The notes below the pieces were generated by a model. The model was not told the DNA's origin. It was given only the letters and a program-made list of their open reading frames with translations, and did not search any database. A program made the translations under genes and the position numbers. A stretch of DNA of 64,000 bases from an uncultured Collinsella sp. Lineage in GTDB: Bacteria > Actinomycetota > Coriobacteriia > Coriobacteriales > Coriobacteriaceae. The stretch's first letter is position 1; every line of letters starts with the position of its first letter. This document shows, piece by piece, positions 7,150-18,207 of this stretch. The stretch is taken from contig CABRHX010000004.1 of NCBI GenBank assembly GCA_902470805.1, positions 1-64,000 on the forward strand. Direction: 5' to 3'.

Positions 7150-8523
7150 CTACTCGTCGCCGTCGTGCGGATTCGCGGAACCCGCACCCGACGCCGCCGG
7201 CTCGTCTGCCGAAGACTCGGAATCTTTCTTATCGGTTTCGGCCGGAGCGATCACGCGAATGAGCGAGATGCGCTGGCCACGCATCGACTGCACTTTAAAC
7301 TTGTACCCCGCGACCTCAAACACCTCTCCGATGTCGGGCACCGAGTCGCAAAGCTCCAAAATCCAGCCGGCGATGGTCTCATAATCATCGCTTTCCTCGA
7401 GCGGCCAACCAAGCTCAATCGCGTCATCGCACGAAAAACGCCCATCGACGAGCCACTCGCGGCGCGAAAGGCGCGTGAGGTACTTGTTGTCGGGGTCGAA
7501 CTCGTCCTCGATCTCGCCGACGATCTCCTCGACGATGTCCTCGATGGTGATAATGCCGGCCGTGCCGCCGTACTCGTCCACGACCACCACGATCTGGTCG
7601 TGCGAGGTCTGCATCTCGGACAGTAGCGGCAGGATGTCCTTGGTGTCGGGCACAAAGGTGGCGTCGCGCAAAAAGCCGGCGATGGGCTGGTCACCCTTGC
7701 CGTCGAGCGCGGGTTGGATCAGGTCCTTGATGTGCGCAATGCCGGCGACGTTGTCGGGATCCTCGTGATAGACGGGGATGCGGCTGAAGCCGGTCTGGCG
7801 CATGGTGGACAGCACGTCGGCGACCGTCTCGTCGTCCTCGCACATGGTGGTGTCCACGCGCGGCACCATGACCTCGCGGGCAACGGTGTCGCCTAGGTCG
7901 AAGATCTCGTGGATCATGCGCTTTTCCTCGTCGAGCAGGTCGTCCTGCTCCGAGACCATGTACTTGATCTCTTCTTCCGAGACGTTTTGGCGGTCGTCGG
8001 CGCTCTTGATGCGCAGGATGCGGGCCAGGCCATCGGAGCAGGCGCCGGTCAGCCACACGAGCGGACGGGCGATCTTTTGGAAAAACGACAACGGTCCCAC
8101 GACCTGCTTGGACACGCCCTCGGCATTGGCCAGGCCGATGCGCTTGGGGACGAGCTCGCCGATCACGATGGACACGAAGGCGACCGCGACGGTGATGATG
8201 ACCGGCGCCAGGCCGCGCGCGATGGCGGAGAGCGGCGCGATGCCAAAGCTCATGAGCCACGTGGCGAGCGGGTCGGACAGACTCGTCGAGGCGACGGCGG
8301 ACGAGGCGAAGCCCACGAGCGTAATGGCAACCTGGATGGTGGCGAGCAGCTGGTCGGAGTCGGCAGCCAGCTTAATGGCACGCTCGGCGCGCTTGTCGCC
8401 TTCCTCGGCCTCGTGCTCCAACACGGCGCGCTTGGCCGTGGTGAGCGCCATCTCGGACATAGAGAAGTAGCCGTTGATGAGGGTCAAAACGAGGGTGGTG
8501 ATAAGGGAGATGGTTATGTCCAT
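7150..8523 (-). CDS. CorC/HlyC (CNNM) family membrane protein
   Basis: 457 residues. A DUF21/CNNM membrane domain (about 1-190, starting MDITISLITTLVLTLINGYF) is followed by two CBS domains (about 205-330, with EVMVPRVD and GFSRIPVYHEDP) and a CorC_HlyC FAD-like domain (about 345-440, GTAGIITIEDIVEEIVGEI just before it). The family is linked to Mg2+/Co2+ efflux or homeostasis. The C-terminal ~35 residues are charged and disordered. The only GGAGG lies 15 nt before ATG 8523, which is long, so initiation may be weak. This is the third Mg2+-linked gene in the first 9 kb. Confidence 0.85.
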   Translation of the reverse strand: MDITISLITTLVLTLINGYFSMSEMALTTAKRAVLEHEAEEGDKRAERAIKLAADSDQLLATIQVAITLVGFASSAVASTSLSDPLATWLMSFGIAPLSAIARGLAPVIITVAVAFVSIVIGELVPKRIGLANAEGVSKQVVGPLSFFQKIARPLVWLTGACSDGLARILRIKSADDRQNVSEEEIKYMVSEQDDLLDEEKRMIHEIFDLGDTVAREVMVPRVDTTMCEDDETVADVLSTMRQTGFSRIPVYHEDPDNVAGIAHIKDLIQPALDGKGDQPIAGFLRDATFVPDTKDILPLLSEMQTSHDQIVVVVDEYGGTAGIITIEDIVEEIVGEIEDEFDPDNKYLTRLSRREWLVDGRFSCDDAIELGWPLEESDDYETIAGWILELCDSVPDIGEVFEVAGYKFKVQSMRGQRISLIRVIAPAETDKKDSESSADEPAASGAGSANPHDGDE

Positions 8524-8633
8524 CGGGAATTTCTCGAACCTCCAAGATTCGGGACGTCAGGTTAAAACGTTGATGGCGGATACGGCAATTGCACCGGCGC
8601 CCAAACGAGAACGCGGGCGCGCAGGCATGGTCG

Positions 8634-9317
8634 CTAGATTACGAAGAGGATCACCGCCATGAACTGGAAGATGCTGCCGGCGAGCACCCACAAGTGAAAC
8701 ACACTGTGCAGGTAGCGCACGTTTTTGGCGATATAGAACGGCACGCCCGCGGTGTAGCACACGCCGCCGACGGCGAGCAGGGCAAGTGCCACGGGGTTGA
8801 GCAGCGCCACAAGTTCGGGCAGCTTAAAGACAACGAGCCAGCCCATCAGCAGGTAGACCAGGCCGCTTACCCAATGCGGCTGGCGCTCGCGTAGGAAGCA
8901 CTCGAGGGCGATGCCGATGATGGCGATGGCCCATACGGCAAAGAACAGCACAGCGCCGCCGTCGTTTGCGAGCGTGATGAGGCAAAACGGCGTATAGCTG
9001 CCGGCTATGAGCAGGTAGATGCAGCTGTGGTCGATGATGCGAAACACGCGCTTGGCGCGCGCGGGCTGAATCGCGTGGTAGAGCGTGGAGGCTAGGTATT
9101 CGAGGATAATGCTGACGCCATAGACAATCGCCGCGGCCATATGGGCCGGGCCTCCGCCGCGCAGGGCGGCGAATACGATCAGGAGCACCAGGCCCGCGAT
9201 ACCCAGCAGGCAGCCGACACCATGGGTGACGGAGTTCATGATCTCCTCGCCCACTGTGTAGTGTGGAACGGCCGCGGTCTTGGGTCGCGGCTTAGAACTG
9301 TCGCTCGAATCGGACAT
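8634..9317 (-). CDS. Hemolysin III (TrhA/YqfA, PAQR) family membrane protein
   Basis: 227 residues with seven membrane helices. Conserved HlyIII features are visible: SVTHGVG in the first helix, LYHAIQP, DHSCIYLLIAGSYTPF and HSVFHLWVLAGS in the last helices, which supply the histidines of the family's metal site. The family is related to eukaryotic PAQR receptors and is linked to membrane-fluidity homeostasis rather than proven haemolysis. ATG 9317 is used; a TTG 18 nt upstream is the alternative. The gene is divergent from the alpha/beta hydrolase. Confidence 0.85.
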   Translation of the reverse strand: MSDSSDSSKPRPKTAAVPHYTVGEEIMNSVTHGVGCLLGIAGLVLLIVFAALRGGGPAHMAAAIVYGVSIILEYLASTLYHAIQPARAKRVFRIIDHSCIYLLIAGSYTPFCLITLANDGGAVLFFAVWAIAIIGIALECFLRERQPHWVSGLVYLLMGWLVVFKLPELVALLNPVALALLAVGGVCYTAGVPFYIAKNVRYLHSVFHLWVLAGSIFQFMAVILFVI

Positions 9318-9424
9318 GCCGGTTACATCCTCCAACGTAAAGAGTTCTCAACACTATATCAAAGCGTCTGGGTACGTGTGAAATTTGCACCATACGTGAC
9401 CCCTTGTTTACCCATTCTTTGCCT

Positions 9425-9483
9425 GTTGACGCATCAACGGCGAACGTCCATAATGCGCTTGCATTAAATGTTGATGTATTAAC
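9425..9483 (+). promoter_or_regulatory. Promoter with two operator-like dyads
   Basis: TTGACG (9426-9431), a 17-bp spacer and CATAAT (9449-9454) make a near-consensus sigma-70 promoter. Two related sites, GTTGACGCATCAAC (9425-9438) and GTTGATGTATTAAC (9470-9483), overlap the -35 and lie just after the -10. They match at 11 of 14 positions, so a dimeric repressor is likely. Confidence 0.7.
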
Positions 9484-9503
9484 ATATTATAGGAAAGCTT
9501 CTT

Positions 9504-10469
9504 ATGTCTCAAAACGCACGTTCCCATCGAAAGCTCAAGATAGCCGGCGTCGTTGCGCTGGTGGTTGTCGTTGCGCTGCTCGGATTTGCCGGCAACTTTC
9601 TGTTTGACTTCGCGCTGAATCCCCGCGCGCCATACACCATGAAGATGATGCAGGATAGCAAGAACGACAAAGAAGGTGAGCAGCCGGATGCCGAGGAAAC
9701 CGAGGCGCGGGCGTGGTTTAAAGAGAATCGCGAGAGCAGCAGCCTCACCGCAGATGACGGGACCGAGCTTGCCGCCTGGCATTTTGCTGCGTCGGAGAGC
9801 ACGCACGACTACGCCGTCTGCCTGCATGGATATACCAACGAGCCCATCGGTATGGCCCGATACGTCAAGCGATTCCACGACCGCGGCATGAACGTAATCG
9901 CACCCGCCGCCCGCGCCCACGAGCGCTCCGGCGGCGATTATATCGGCATGGGCTGGCCCGAGCGTCTCGACATCGTCGCATGGATCGAGCGAATCGTTCA
10001 GGCTGACCCCGAGGCGCGCATCCTGGTCTTTGGCGAGTCGATGGGTGCGGCAACCGCCATGAACGTCGCGGGGGAGTCTCTGCCCGCAAACGTAAAATGC
10101 ATTATCGAGGACTGCGGTTATACGAGTGTTTGGGACGAGTTTTCTCTGCAACTCAAGGACGTGTTCGGCCTGCCCAGCTTTCCCTTGCTCGATGTAGCAA
10201 ACTTGGTGTGCAACGTGCGCGCGGGCTACGACTTTCATAAGGCGAGCAGTGTGGAGCAACTCAAACACGCGACAGTTCCCATGCTGTTTATCCACGGCGA
10301 CCAGGACACCTTTGTGCCGTACAGCATGCTCGACCAAAACTACGACGCGTGCGCCAGCAAGGTCAAGCAAAAGCTCACTATCCATGGCGCCACCCACGCC
10401 AAGAGCGCGCAGGTCGACCCCGAACTCTACTGGAACACGGTCGACAACTTCCTCGACGAGTATTTTTAG
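9504..10469 (+). CDS. Membrane-anchored alpha/beta hydrolase
   Basis: 321 residues. An N-terminal membrane anchor (about 13-33) precedes an extracytoplasmic alpha/beta-hydrolase domain. The nucleophile elbow is GESMG, the acid is probably the Asp of FIHGDQD, and the histidine lies in IHGATHAKS near the C-terminus, so the triad looks complete. The oxyanion region is CLHGYTN. It resembles the YqkD/Bem46-like serine hydrolases; the substrate is unknown. It is monocistronic, has its own strong promoter with operator-like dyads, and ends before a perfect bidirectional terminator. Confidence 0.8.
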   Translation: MSQNARSHRKLKIAGVVALVVVVALLGFAGNFLFDFALNPRAPYTMKMMQDSKNDKEGEQPDAEETEARAWFKENRESSSLTADDGTELAAWHFAASESTHDYAVCLHGYTNEPIGMARYVKRFHDRGMNVIAPAARAHERSGGDYIGMGWPERLDIVAWIERIVQADPEARILVFGESMGAATAMNVAGESLPANVKCIIEDCGYTSVWDEFSLQLKDVFGLPSFPLLDVANLVCNVRAGYDFHKASSVEQLKHATVPMLFIHGDQDTFVPYSMLDQNYDACASKVKQKLTIHGATHAKSAQVDPELYWNTVDNFLDEYF

Positions 10470-10547
10470 GCAAAAAGCAACGTCTGGGGTTTTGTTGCCA
10501 AAAAACGGTTTGTGGTCGGCGGGATTCGATTTTTCGCCGCACTTCCA

Positions 10548-10586
10548 AAAAGCCGCCCGTGAGCGCTGTGCTCACGGGCGGCTTTT
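10548..10586. terminator. Bidirectional terminator
   Basis: Perfect 17-bp stem (AAAAGCCGCCCGTGAGC and its complement) with a 5-nt loop, with A- and T-runs built into its ends, between convergent genes ending at 10469 (+) and 10634 (-). Confidence 0.9.
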
Positions 10587-10633
10587 GCTCAACTAACGCT
10601 ACAAAGGCGCTTATTTTGTCCAATAGCTAGGCG

Positions 10634-11839
10634 CTACTTGACCTCGATGAGCTCGTACTTGCTCGTGCCCAGGCCGATCTTCTCGGCGTGCGCGATGCAC
10701 GCGCGCCAGTCGGTGTCGGGATGCGTGATGCAGAAGGGATCCTTGGCCTGCTCGCCCTCCAGATGCTCGTGGTTGTGCTCCATCTTGGCCGCGCTGTCGG
10801 TGAGCTCGGTGTTGGGCAGCGGCTCGGACGCCATGACGGCGTCGGCGCAGGCCTGGTCAATGGCGACCGGGTCGAAGCTCGCGAACATGCCAATGTCGTT
10901 GACGATGGGCGTGTCGTTTTCGGGATGACAGTCGCAGTTGGGGCTGATGTCCATGGCGAGCGAAATGTGGAAGCTCGGGCGCCCGTCGACGACGGCCTTG
11001 GTGTACTCGGCGATCTTGCAGTTGAGCACGTCGGCCGCGGCGTCATAGCCGGGCTTGATGCAGTCCTGGTTGCATGCCGCAATGCAGCGTCCGCAGCCCA
11101 CGCAGCGATCGTGGTCGATGCTGGCCACGTGCACCGTGCGAGTAGCGCCGCTGGCAAGCTCGCGCTCGCGGGTGTCGTTGAACGAAACAGCGTTGTGCGC
11201 GCAGATCTTTTCGCAGGCACGGCAGCCAATGCAGTGCTCGGCCGCGACGTTCGGCTTGCCGGCGGCATGCTGCTCCATCTTGCCGGCACGGCTGCCGCCT
11301 CCCATGCCCAGGTTCTTCATGGCGCCGCCAAAACCGGCCTGCTCATGACCCTTAAAGTGGGTAAGACTGATCACGATATCGGCATCCATGAGCGCCTGAC
11401 CGATCTTGGCCTCGCGCACGTACTCGCCACCCTCGACCGGGACGAGCGCCTCGTCGGTGCCCTTGAGGCCGTCGGCGATGATGATCTGGCAACCCGTGGC
11501 ATACGGGGTAAAGCCGTTCTGGTAGGCAGTGTCGATGTGCTCGAGCGCGTTTTTGCGGCTACCCACATAGAGCGTATTGCAGTCGGTGAGGAAGGGCTTG
11601 CCGCCCAGCTCCTTCACGACATCCGCGACGGCGCGGGCGTAGTTGGGGCGCAAAAAGCTCAGGTTGCCCAGCTCGCCAAAGTGAATCTTGATGGCGACGA
11701 ACTTGTTCTCAAAGTCGATCTGCTCGATACCGGCGTGACGGATGAGGCGCTTGAGCTTGTCGAGCTGGCTCTCGCGAGCATGCGTGCGCAGGTTGGTGAA
11801 GTACACCTTGGCGGGTGCTGCGGGTGTAGTTGCGGTCAT
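10634..11839 (-). CDS. DUF362 protein with two [4Fe-4S] ferredoxin clusters
   Basis: 401 residues. A DUF362 domain (about 8-300) is interrupted by a ferredoxin insert with CIGCRACEKICAHN and CVGCGRCIAACNQDC, enough cysteines for two [4Fe-4S] clusters. GHEQAGFGGAMKNLG is typical of the family. It is soluble, has no signal peptide and probably acts in electron transfer; the family function is not established. GAGGGG precedes ATG 11839. It stands alone and ends at the bidirectional terminator. Confidence 0.8.
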   Translation of the reverse strand: MTATTPAAPAKVYFTNLRTHARESQLDKLKRLIRHAGIEQIDFENKFVAIKIHFGELGNLSFLRPNYARAVADVVKELGGKPFLTDCNTLYVGSRKNALEHIDTAYQNGFTPYATGCQIIIADGLKGTDEALVPVEGGEYVREAKIGQALMDADIVISLTHFKGHEQAGFGGAMKNLGMGGGSRAGKMEQHAAGKPNVAAEHCIGCRACEKICAHNAVSFNDTRERELASGATRTVHVASIDHDRCVGCGRCIAACNQDCIKPGYDAAADVLNCKIAEYTKAVVDGRPSFHISLAMDISPNCDCHPENDTPIVNDIGMFASFDPVAIDQACADAVMASEPLPNTELTDSAAKMEHNHEHLEGEQAKDPFCITHPDTDWRACIAHAEKIGLGTSKYELIEVK

Positions 11840-11921
11840 AGATATATCCCCTCGGTCTATATGGCGTTACAGACATAGAGGATGGTACCAGTTAAAGCAG
11901 AGTTAAAGTCAAGTACGGCAC

Positions 11922-12077
11922 CTAGTCATTGGGAATGACCACTCATTGGGGACACACTCATTGGGGACAGACTTAAATGAGTGCCGTCAGGGACAGTCCC
12001 TGCCAGCCCGGCCGACGAGCCGGCAATCCGACAAAGACTGTCCCCGATGACTAGTCGTTTAAGAACGTCCCCAATTG
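11922..12077. repeat. Composite GGGGACAG palindromic repeat
   Basis: 156 bp made of direct and inverted copies of a GGGGACAG-type motif: CATTGGGGACAGACTTAAAT near 11953, GACTGTCCCC near 12037 and AGTCGTTTAAGAACGTCCCC at 12053-12072. It abuts the stop codon of the FtsX-family gene. The right half (from CCCGGCCG onward) is closely similar to the block at 15696-15790. Confidence 0.75.
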
Positions 12078-14752
12078 CTACTCTTGCACCTTGAGGGCTT
12101 CGGCCAGGCCGACGCGCTTGATAGAGCGCGTGTGTAGCAGCGCCACGACCAGGTAGGTCGCAAAGCCAATGCCGACGCATGCAGCCATGGACCAAGCGGG
12201 CACGTAGATCTCGATATTGCCGTTGTAGGCGAGCAGCATCGAGCGGAAGATGGCCGTGAGCGAGCCAATGATGGCCGGCAGGCTCAGCACGAGCGACGCC
12301 GCCACGCACAGCGTGATTGAGCGGATGTACAGATGCGAGATCTCGCTATCGCGATAGCCAAAGACTTTCATGTAGCTGATCGAACGGGCGCTATGGTCGA
12401 TTACAGCCTTGGTCAGCAGGTACATAAACAGCAGGAAGATAAACACCGCGAGCCCGACCATCATGCCGATCATTTTGCTCATCATGCCGATGAACTGATC
12501 GCCCACGGCGCGCATGTCGTCGGGCGTGGTGTCGCCGGCAAAGTAACGAGCATCGAGGTCGAGCTTCTCGTCGCTCACATAGCCGTTAAAGTAGGCGGCG
12601 TCGTTGTCGAACAGCTCGTTAAAGTCTTCGATACTCATATAGATATTCATGTCCGACTTGGAGCCCCAGGCACAATCCTTGCCCGCGTACTCAAGGGAAT
12701 AATGCTCACCCTCGTACTTGTCGCCGAGCGTGACCTTCTGACCCTCGCTCCAGCCAAACTTGTCGAGCAGACCGCCGCCAAAGACGACGCGCCCATCGCC
12801 GACGTTGAGGTCTTTCCAATAGCGCGAATCGGGCGAGATGCCGTAGACGGAAATCGTCTCCTGACCATTACCATCGCCGCGGTCGTATTGCAGCTGGTAA
12901 ACGGCATATTTCTCGGCCTGCGCGATTGCGCCCGCGCCGTTGTCGGTCGTATTGACCGGGTGAATATCGTCGTTGTCAGTGTCAATCTTGGAGGCTTTGT
13001 CGATCAGGTCGATAGCCTCGTCGCGGTCGCAGCCGAGGGCATCGGCAAGATCGTCAAGGCGCGCGTAGAGCGCATCCTTCTTGTCCTGGACCTTGGCAAG
13101 CGCATCCTGCGCTGCGGCCAGGCTCTCGGCAGACGGAGCGCTGGTCGCGGCATCGGCTGCTGTCTGCGCCGCATCGGCCGCGTCGTTAAGCTCGTCATCG
13201 GCATCCTGAGCGGCGGAAAGCAGCGCGCCGTCAACCGACTGCAAGCGCTCGAGTGCCGACCACTGCTCGCGCTCCTCGGCAGTGCCCTCGAGCTCCAGCG
13301 GCGCCTTGAGCGTGTACTGGTGCTCGGCGACCAGGCTTGTCTCCAGGTTGTCCGCGTAGTGCGTCATCGTGGGCAGAATCGCCAGGCCAAAGAGCAGCAG
13401 CAGCGAGGCAAACGCAATGCCCACGAAGAGCGTGGCGAAGTTGCCCAGATTGCGCAGGAAGATACGCAGGCGGAAGCGGGAAACAAAACCCATGCGCTCC
13501 GGCAGCTGCAGGCCGCGCTTGGTGCCCGATTTGCCGCTCGCCTCGTGACGAAGGAACTGCAACGGCGTCTTGCCCATCTTGCGAAGCAGACCCACCAGCG
13601 TGATGAGGATGAGCGCGGCGGCGGGAACCACGGCGCACTTCACAAAGATCTCCCAGCTCCAGTACACCTGGAAGGGCGGCAGGCTGTACGAACCGTAATA
13701 GAGGCTGCGCATGGGCTCGGTAAAGAACACAACGCCGAGCGCAGTGCCCAAAAGCGCCGCGACCACGCCCACGATGGCGGGAAGCGCAAGGTAGTGCAGC
13801 ACGATCTCGCGTCGACGATAGCCGCTGGCGAGCAGCGTGCCGATGATGGCGCTCTCCTCCTCAATGGTGGCGTCGGTAAGGACCACAAAGACAAACGCCA
13901 TGATCACGATGATGATGTCGAGCAGCGTCATCCACATCATGGAGTCGCCGTCTACGTCGTCGCGCGCGTAGCCAATGCCCTGGTTGGAATCGGCGTCGAT
14001 GAGGTCATCCACGCGCGCATCGGCATCGGTCAGTGCCTCGACCATATCCTGCTCCGCATCGATGCGATCCGCGGTGGGGAGGTCGCGATCGGTAAAGGTA
14101 AAGGAGTACGTGTAGGCAGGCGCGCCGCCGGCATCCTCGAGCGCGGCAAAGCCGGCGTCGGTGACCTCGGCCACGCCATAGGTGATGGTGTTCACCGTAA
14201 AGTCCGAATTGTTGAGGAACAGCGCCTGGCTATCGGGCTGGGTCATGATGCCGCAGATGGTGTAGGTGCGGCCCTCAAGCTCGACCTTATCGCCCACGGC
14301 GAGGTCGTTATTGGTGGCAAAGACACGGTCGATGGCCACCTCGTCATCCGCCTTGGGTTCCTTGCCCTCACAGTAGGACGCGATATCGACCTTGCTGCGG
14401 TGCGCATAGGTGCGCAGCGTGCGCTTGGTGCCATCGTCGCCAGCGGCCTTTTTGATGATGGCGTCGATGGAGAAATTCTTGTAGAGCGTGACGCCGCCGA
14501 CGTCGCCAGCTGCATCCTCGGCGGCCTTGAGTTGATCATCGGTAGCCTCGAAGGAGGTGGTCACGCGGCCGTCCTCAATCGTGTACGCATCGCGCATGTC
14601 GTCGATAAGGCAGCCGATGGAATGCGCTGCGAGCAAAAAGCCCGAGGTGAGAGCGATGCTTCCGCACATAAGCAAGAAGATGCCCAGGTACTTGCCGATA
14701 TTGCGGCGCAGCTCGCGCGGGAGACGTTTTGCGAGAGGTGTCATGGCGCCGC

Positions 14753-14759
<7 letters not shown>
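12078..14759 (-). CDS. FtsX/MacB-family ABC permease
   Basis: 893 residues. One N-terminal membrane helix (about 18-40), a first large extracytoplasmic region, an FtsX-like block of three helices (about 280-400), another helix near 450, a second extracytoplasmic region that begins with a charged Ala/Asp-rich coiled coil (about 500-590), and three C-terminal helices (about 760-885). This is the duplicated-FtsX layout of LolCE/MacB-like exporters that move lipids, peptides or drugs without a classical pore. The first codons overlap the end of the upstream ATPase gene (14753-14759), so the two form one transporter. The substrate is unknown. Confidence 0.85.
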
Positions 14760-15466
<707 letters not shown>

Positions 15467-15556
15467 GGTATCCCCCATTGTTAGCCTCATACTACTTTAT
15501 GAACGTAATAGTAAACCTTGGCGAACTATTTTTGGGCGAGGCCTAAAATTTATTTC

Positions 15557-15818
15557 AGGCTAGTCATTGGGGACGTTCTTAAATGACTAGTCGCTGGGGA
15601 CGTTCTTGAACGACTAGCCGCTAGGGACACTCTTTCGCCACCCGGCAGTTAGGGACGTTCCCTTCCTGCCGGCAGCCGGGAACAGTCCTTGCCAACCCGG
15701 CCGGCGAGCCGGCGAATCGGCAAAGACTGTCCCCAAAGACTAGTCGTTTAAGTCTGTCCCCAATGACCACTCTTGGCCGTTTAAGTCTGTCCCCAATGAA
15801 TACCCGATGACTAGGTGG
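15557..15818. repeat. Large composite GGGGAC repeat block
   Basis: 262 bp between the two ABC systems. It holds at least five copies of a GGGGACGTTCTT / GTCTGTCCCC motif in both orientations, plus a segment (15696-15790) nearly the same as the right half of the 12-kb block. It abuts the stop of the ABC-2 permease gene. No gene is seen within it. Confidence 0.75.
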
Positions 15819-17024
15819 CTAGGCGCGGGATTTGTTGTGGGCGAGGGCTAGGCCTACGGCGGCGATGGCGGCGGCGAAGAGCACGGTGACGCCCAGGTCG
15901 CAGGCGATGTCGCCCAACATGGCAGACGTCAGGTCCGACGCGAGCGCCTTGCCGATCGCGTCGTTCACCCAATATGTCGGCACAAAGTGCGCCACGGTCT
16001 GCACGGCCGGGCCCATCAGCGACAGCGGCATCCAAGCGCCGCCCAAAAACGTCATGAGCATGCCGAGCAGGTTGCCCACGCCATTGAGCAGCTCCTCGCG
16101 CGCACCCAGGCTCGAAAGGGCAAAGCCAACGGCCAGCGGCGTGCACGCCAGGGCAAACGTCGCCGCCAGTGCCAGGCACACACGGCCCACGCCGACCTCG
16201 GCGACCGCGCCGGCAAAGCCCACGACGCCCATCATGCTCGACACAAACCAGATGCAGACGGTAAGCACGGCGGCGGCGGCAAACACGGCAAGCGAACGTT
16301 GGCGCTCGGAGATTGGGCCGGCATCCATACGACGCACGCGCTCGGGCTCGTTCATGCCCGAGAACACCAACCCCACCGATACGATGACCGACGAGATAAT
16401 CGCGTACGCGCCAAAGTTGAAGTACGACTCGAGCGTGGCGGCAGCAGCCGAGTCGACCTTGACCCGCTCGATCTGGACCTCCGCGCGCTTTGCAGCGGCA
16501 TATTCGGCGGCCTTGGCAACGTCGCCGTTGGAGGCAGTGGGCTCAAGTGCGGCTGCAGCGCCCGCGAGCGAGATCCAGCGCGAAGCCTCGGCAGACGAAA
16601 GCGCCGCCGCCATGGTGCCGGCACCGTAGGTCACATCGAGCTTGGGCAGGGACTCCCCCGCGCGGGCAGCCGCGACCAGGTCGTCCTCGAACCCCTCCGG
16701 GATAAAGAACACGCAGTCGGCGCTGCCCTTGGCGCTGTTGCTCTTGGAGAGCGCGTCCGCAAGGTCGTACGTGTCATCGCCGACGCCCGTGACCAGGTCA
16801 AACCGCGAACCTAGGTGCTTGGTGAGCGCACGTGAAAGATCACTGCCATCGCGGTCGACCACGATCACGTTGGCGTCGTAGGGCTTGTACTCGGTGAGCT
16901 GCGACGAGTTCCAGCTCACCGATGCCGCGATGAATACGCCCATCAGCGAAATGAACACCGTGTAGATGAGCAGGTAGAACGGGTGTGCCAGCGCCATGCG
17001 AAGCGCGGTCTTAAAGGTGCTCAT
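15819..17024 (-). CDS. ABC-2 type permease (second subunit)
   Basis: 401 residues. One N-terminal membrane helix (about 18-38), a ~170-residue extracytoplasmic domain, then five or six helices from about 205 to the end. This is the DrrB/YhgE-like ABC-2 exporter layout. ATG 17024 has GGAAGGAG upstream. It overlaps the preceding permease gene by 14 bp, so translation is coupled and the two probably form a heterodimer driven by the ATPase at 18208. Confidence 0.85.
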   Translation of the reverse strand: MSTFKTALRMALAHPFYLLIYTVFISLMGVFIAASVSWNSSQLTEYKPYDANVIVVDRDGSDLSRALTKHLGSRFDLVTGVGDDTYDLADALSKSNSAKGSADCVFFIPEGFEDDLVAAARAGESLPKLDVTYGAGTMAAALSSAEASRWISLAGAAAALEPTASNGDVAKAAEYAAAKRAEVQIERVKVDSAAAATLESYFNFGAYAIISSVIVSVGLVFSGMNEPERVRRMDAGPISERQRSLAVFAAAAVLTVCIWFVSSMMGVVGFAGAVAEVGVGRVCLALAATFALACTPLAVGFALSSLGAREELLNGVGNLLGMLMTFLGGAWMPLSLMGPAVQTVAHFVPTYWVNDAIGKALASDLTSAMLGDIACDLGVTVLFAAAIAAVGLALAHNKSRA

Positions 17025-18198
17025 AGCGGCTCCTTCCAAAGATCAGCGTGGCGGCGGCAACGAACAGCAGCGCCATAAGGACCAGCGCGCCGGCGCGAAC
17101 GGTAAAAGGTCCCAGGTCCTCAAAGAAATACAGGCGGTTGAACATGTCGCAGATAAGCTTGACGGGATTGAGCCAGCACTCGGCCGGGCAGGCGCGGGCG
17201 ACGTCGTCGGCAAGCGCCATCGCCGGCTCGCCATAGAGGCCAGCGAACAGGGCGCACGTGGTAGCAAAGCCCGTGAGGATGCCGGACTTGGACGCCTTGC
17301 CGCCCTTAACGGGAAGCGTGCCCACAAAGAGTCCCAGGCCCGTGGCGGCAAGCGCGGAAGCGGCGCCGCCCGCGAGGCACAGCCCCTCGCGCCCGCCAAA
17401 GTCGACGCCCACGACCAGGCGCACGTAGCCGATTGCGATCACCATCGAGGCGAAGGAAACCAGCCACGAGCCGACGAAGATGCCGGCCAGCGACGCCGTC
17501 TTGGAAAGACCGCCCACGCAGCGACGCGCGCCAAGGCCCGACAGATTGGGCTGCAAATCGACGACGCTCAAGGCGGCAAACTCGGCAGACATCATCGCGA
17601 CCAGGCCAAAAAGCGCGTAATAGTAGATGACCGTGCCGTCGGGCGTGGTGCGCGTAAGGCTCACGCGACGGGTGCCGCCCTCGAGCGACAGGGCGCGCGC
17701 AACCGCCTCGGGGTCGGCGAGTGCCGCCGGGTTGTCCTGGGCAATCTGGGACATGAGCTCGGCATTTTGTGTATACGAGCTTGCCACCGTCTCCAGGATG
17801 CTGCGATCGGTGAGCACCGATGATGCGCGCGAGCTGTCGTAGCTCGATAGCAGTGTGAGCTTGGGTGCGCCTGCGTCGTCGACCGTATAGATGCCCGCGA
17901 CCTCGCCGGCCTTAAGCGCACGGTTCGCATCGGCTGCGTCGTCGCACTCGTGGATCTCGAGCAGCTGATTGTCGCTCTCCTTGGCAAGCGACGTCGCCAC
18001 TTCCTTAAAGGTCGAGGCGTCCCAGGCCTTGTCCGCTATGACGGCAACCGGTACCGGGTCGACCGTGCCGTCGGAGCTCAGATTCGCAAACATAAACATG
18101 AACATCGTGGAAAGTGCGATGGGAAAGAGAGCGCCCCAGACCCACGTGCTCGGCCGGCGCAGCAGCGTCTTGACCGTAGTGATGATGGTGTTGAACAT
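17011..18198 (-). CDS. ABC-2 type permease (first subunit)
   Basis: 395 residues with the same layout as its neighbour: one N-terminal helix (about 18-38), an extracytoplasmic region to about 190, then six C-terminal helices. The two are paralogues within one exporter. It starts 9 bp after the ATPase stop, overlaps the next gene and is part of a three-gene operon. The substrate is unknown; antimicrobial peptides or drugs are common for this type. Confidence 0.85.
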   Translation of the reverse strand: MFNTIITTVKTLLRRPSTWVWGALFPIALSTMFMFMFANLSSDGTVDPVPVAVIADKAWDASTFKEVATSLAKESDNQLLEIHECDDAADANRALKAGEVAGIYTVDDAGAPKLTLLSSYDSSRASSVLTDRSILETVASSYTQNAELMSQIAQDNPAALADPEAVARALSLEGGTRRVSLTRTTPDGTVIYYYALFGLVAMMSAEFAALSVVDLQPNLSGLGARRCVGGLSKTASLAGIFVGSWLVSFASMVIAIGYVRLVVGVDFGGREGLCLAGGAASALAATGLGLFVGTLPVKGGKASKSGILTGFATTCALFAGLYGEPAMALADDVARACPAECWLNPVKLICDMFNRLYFFEDLGPFTVRAGALVLMALLFVAAATLIFGRSRYEHL

Positions 18199-18207
18199 GA
18201 CTGCCCC

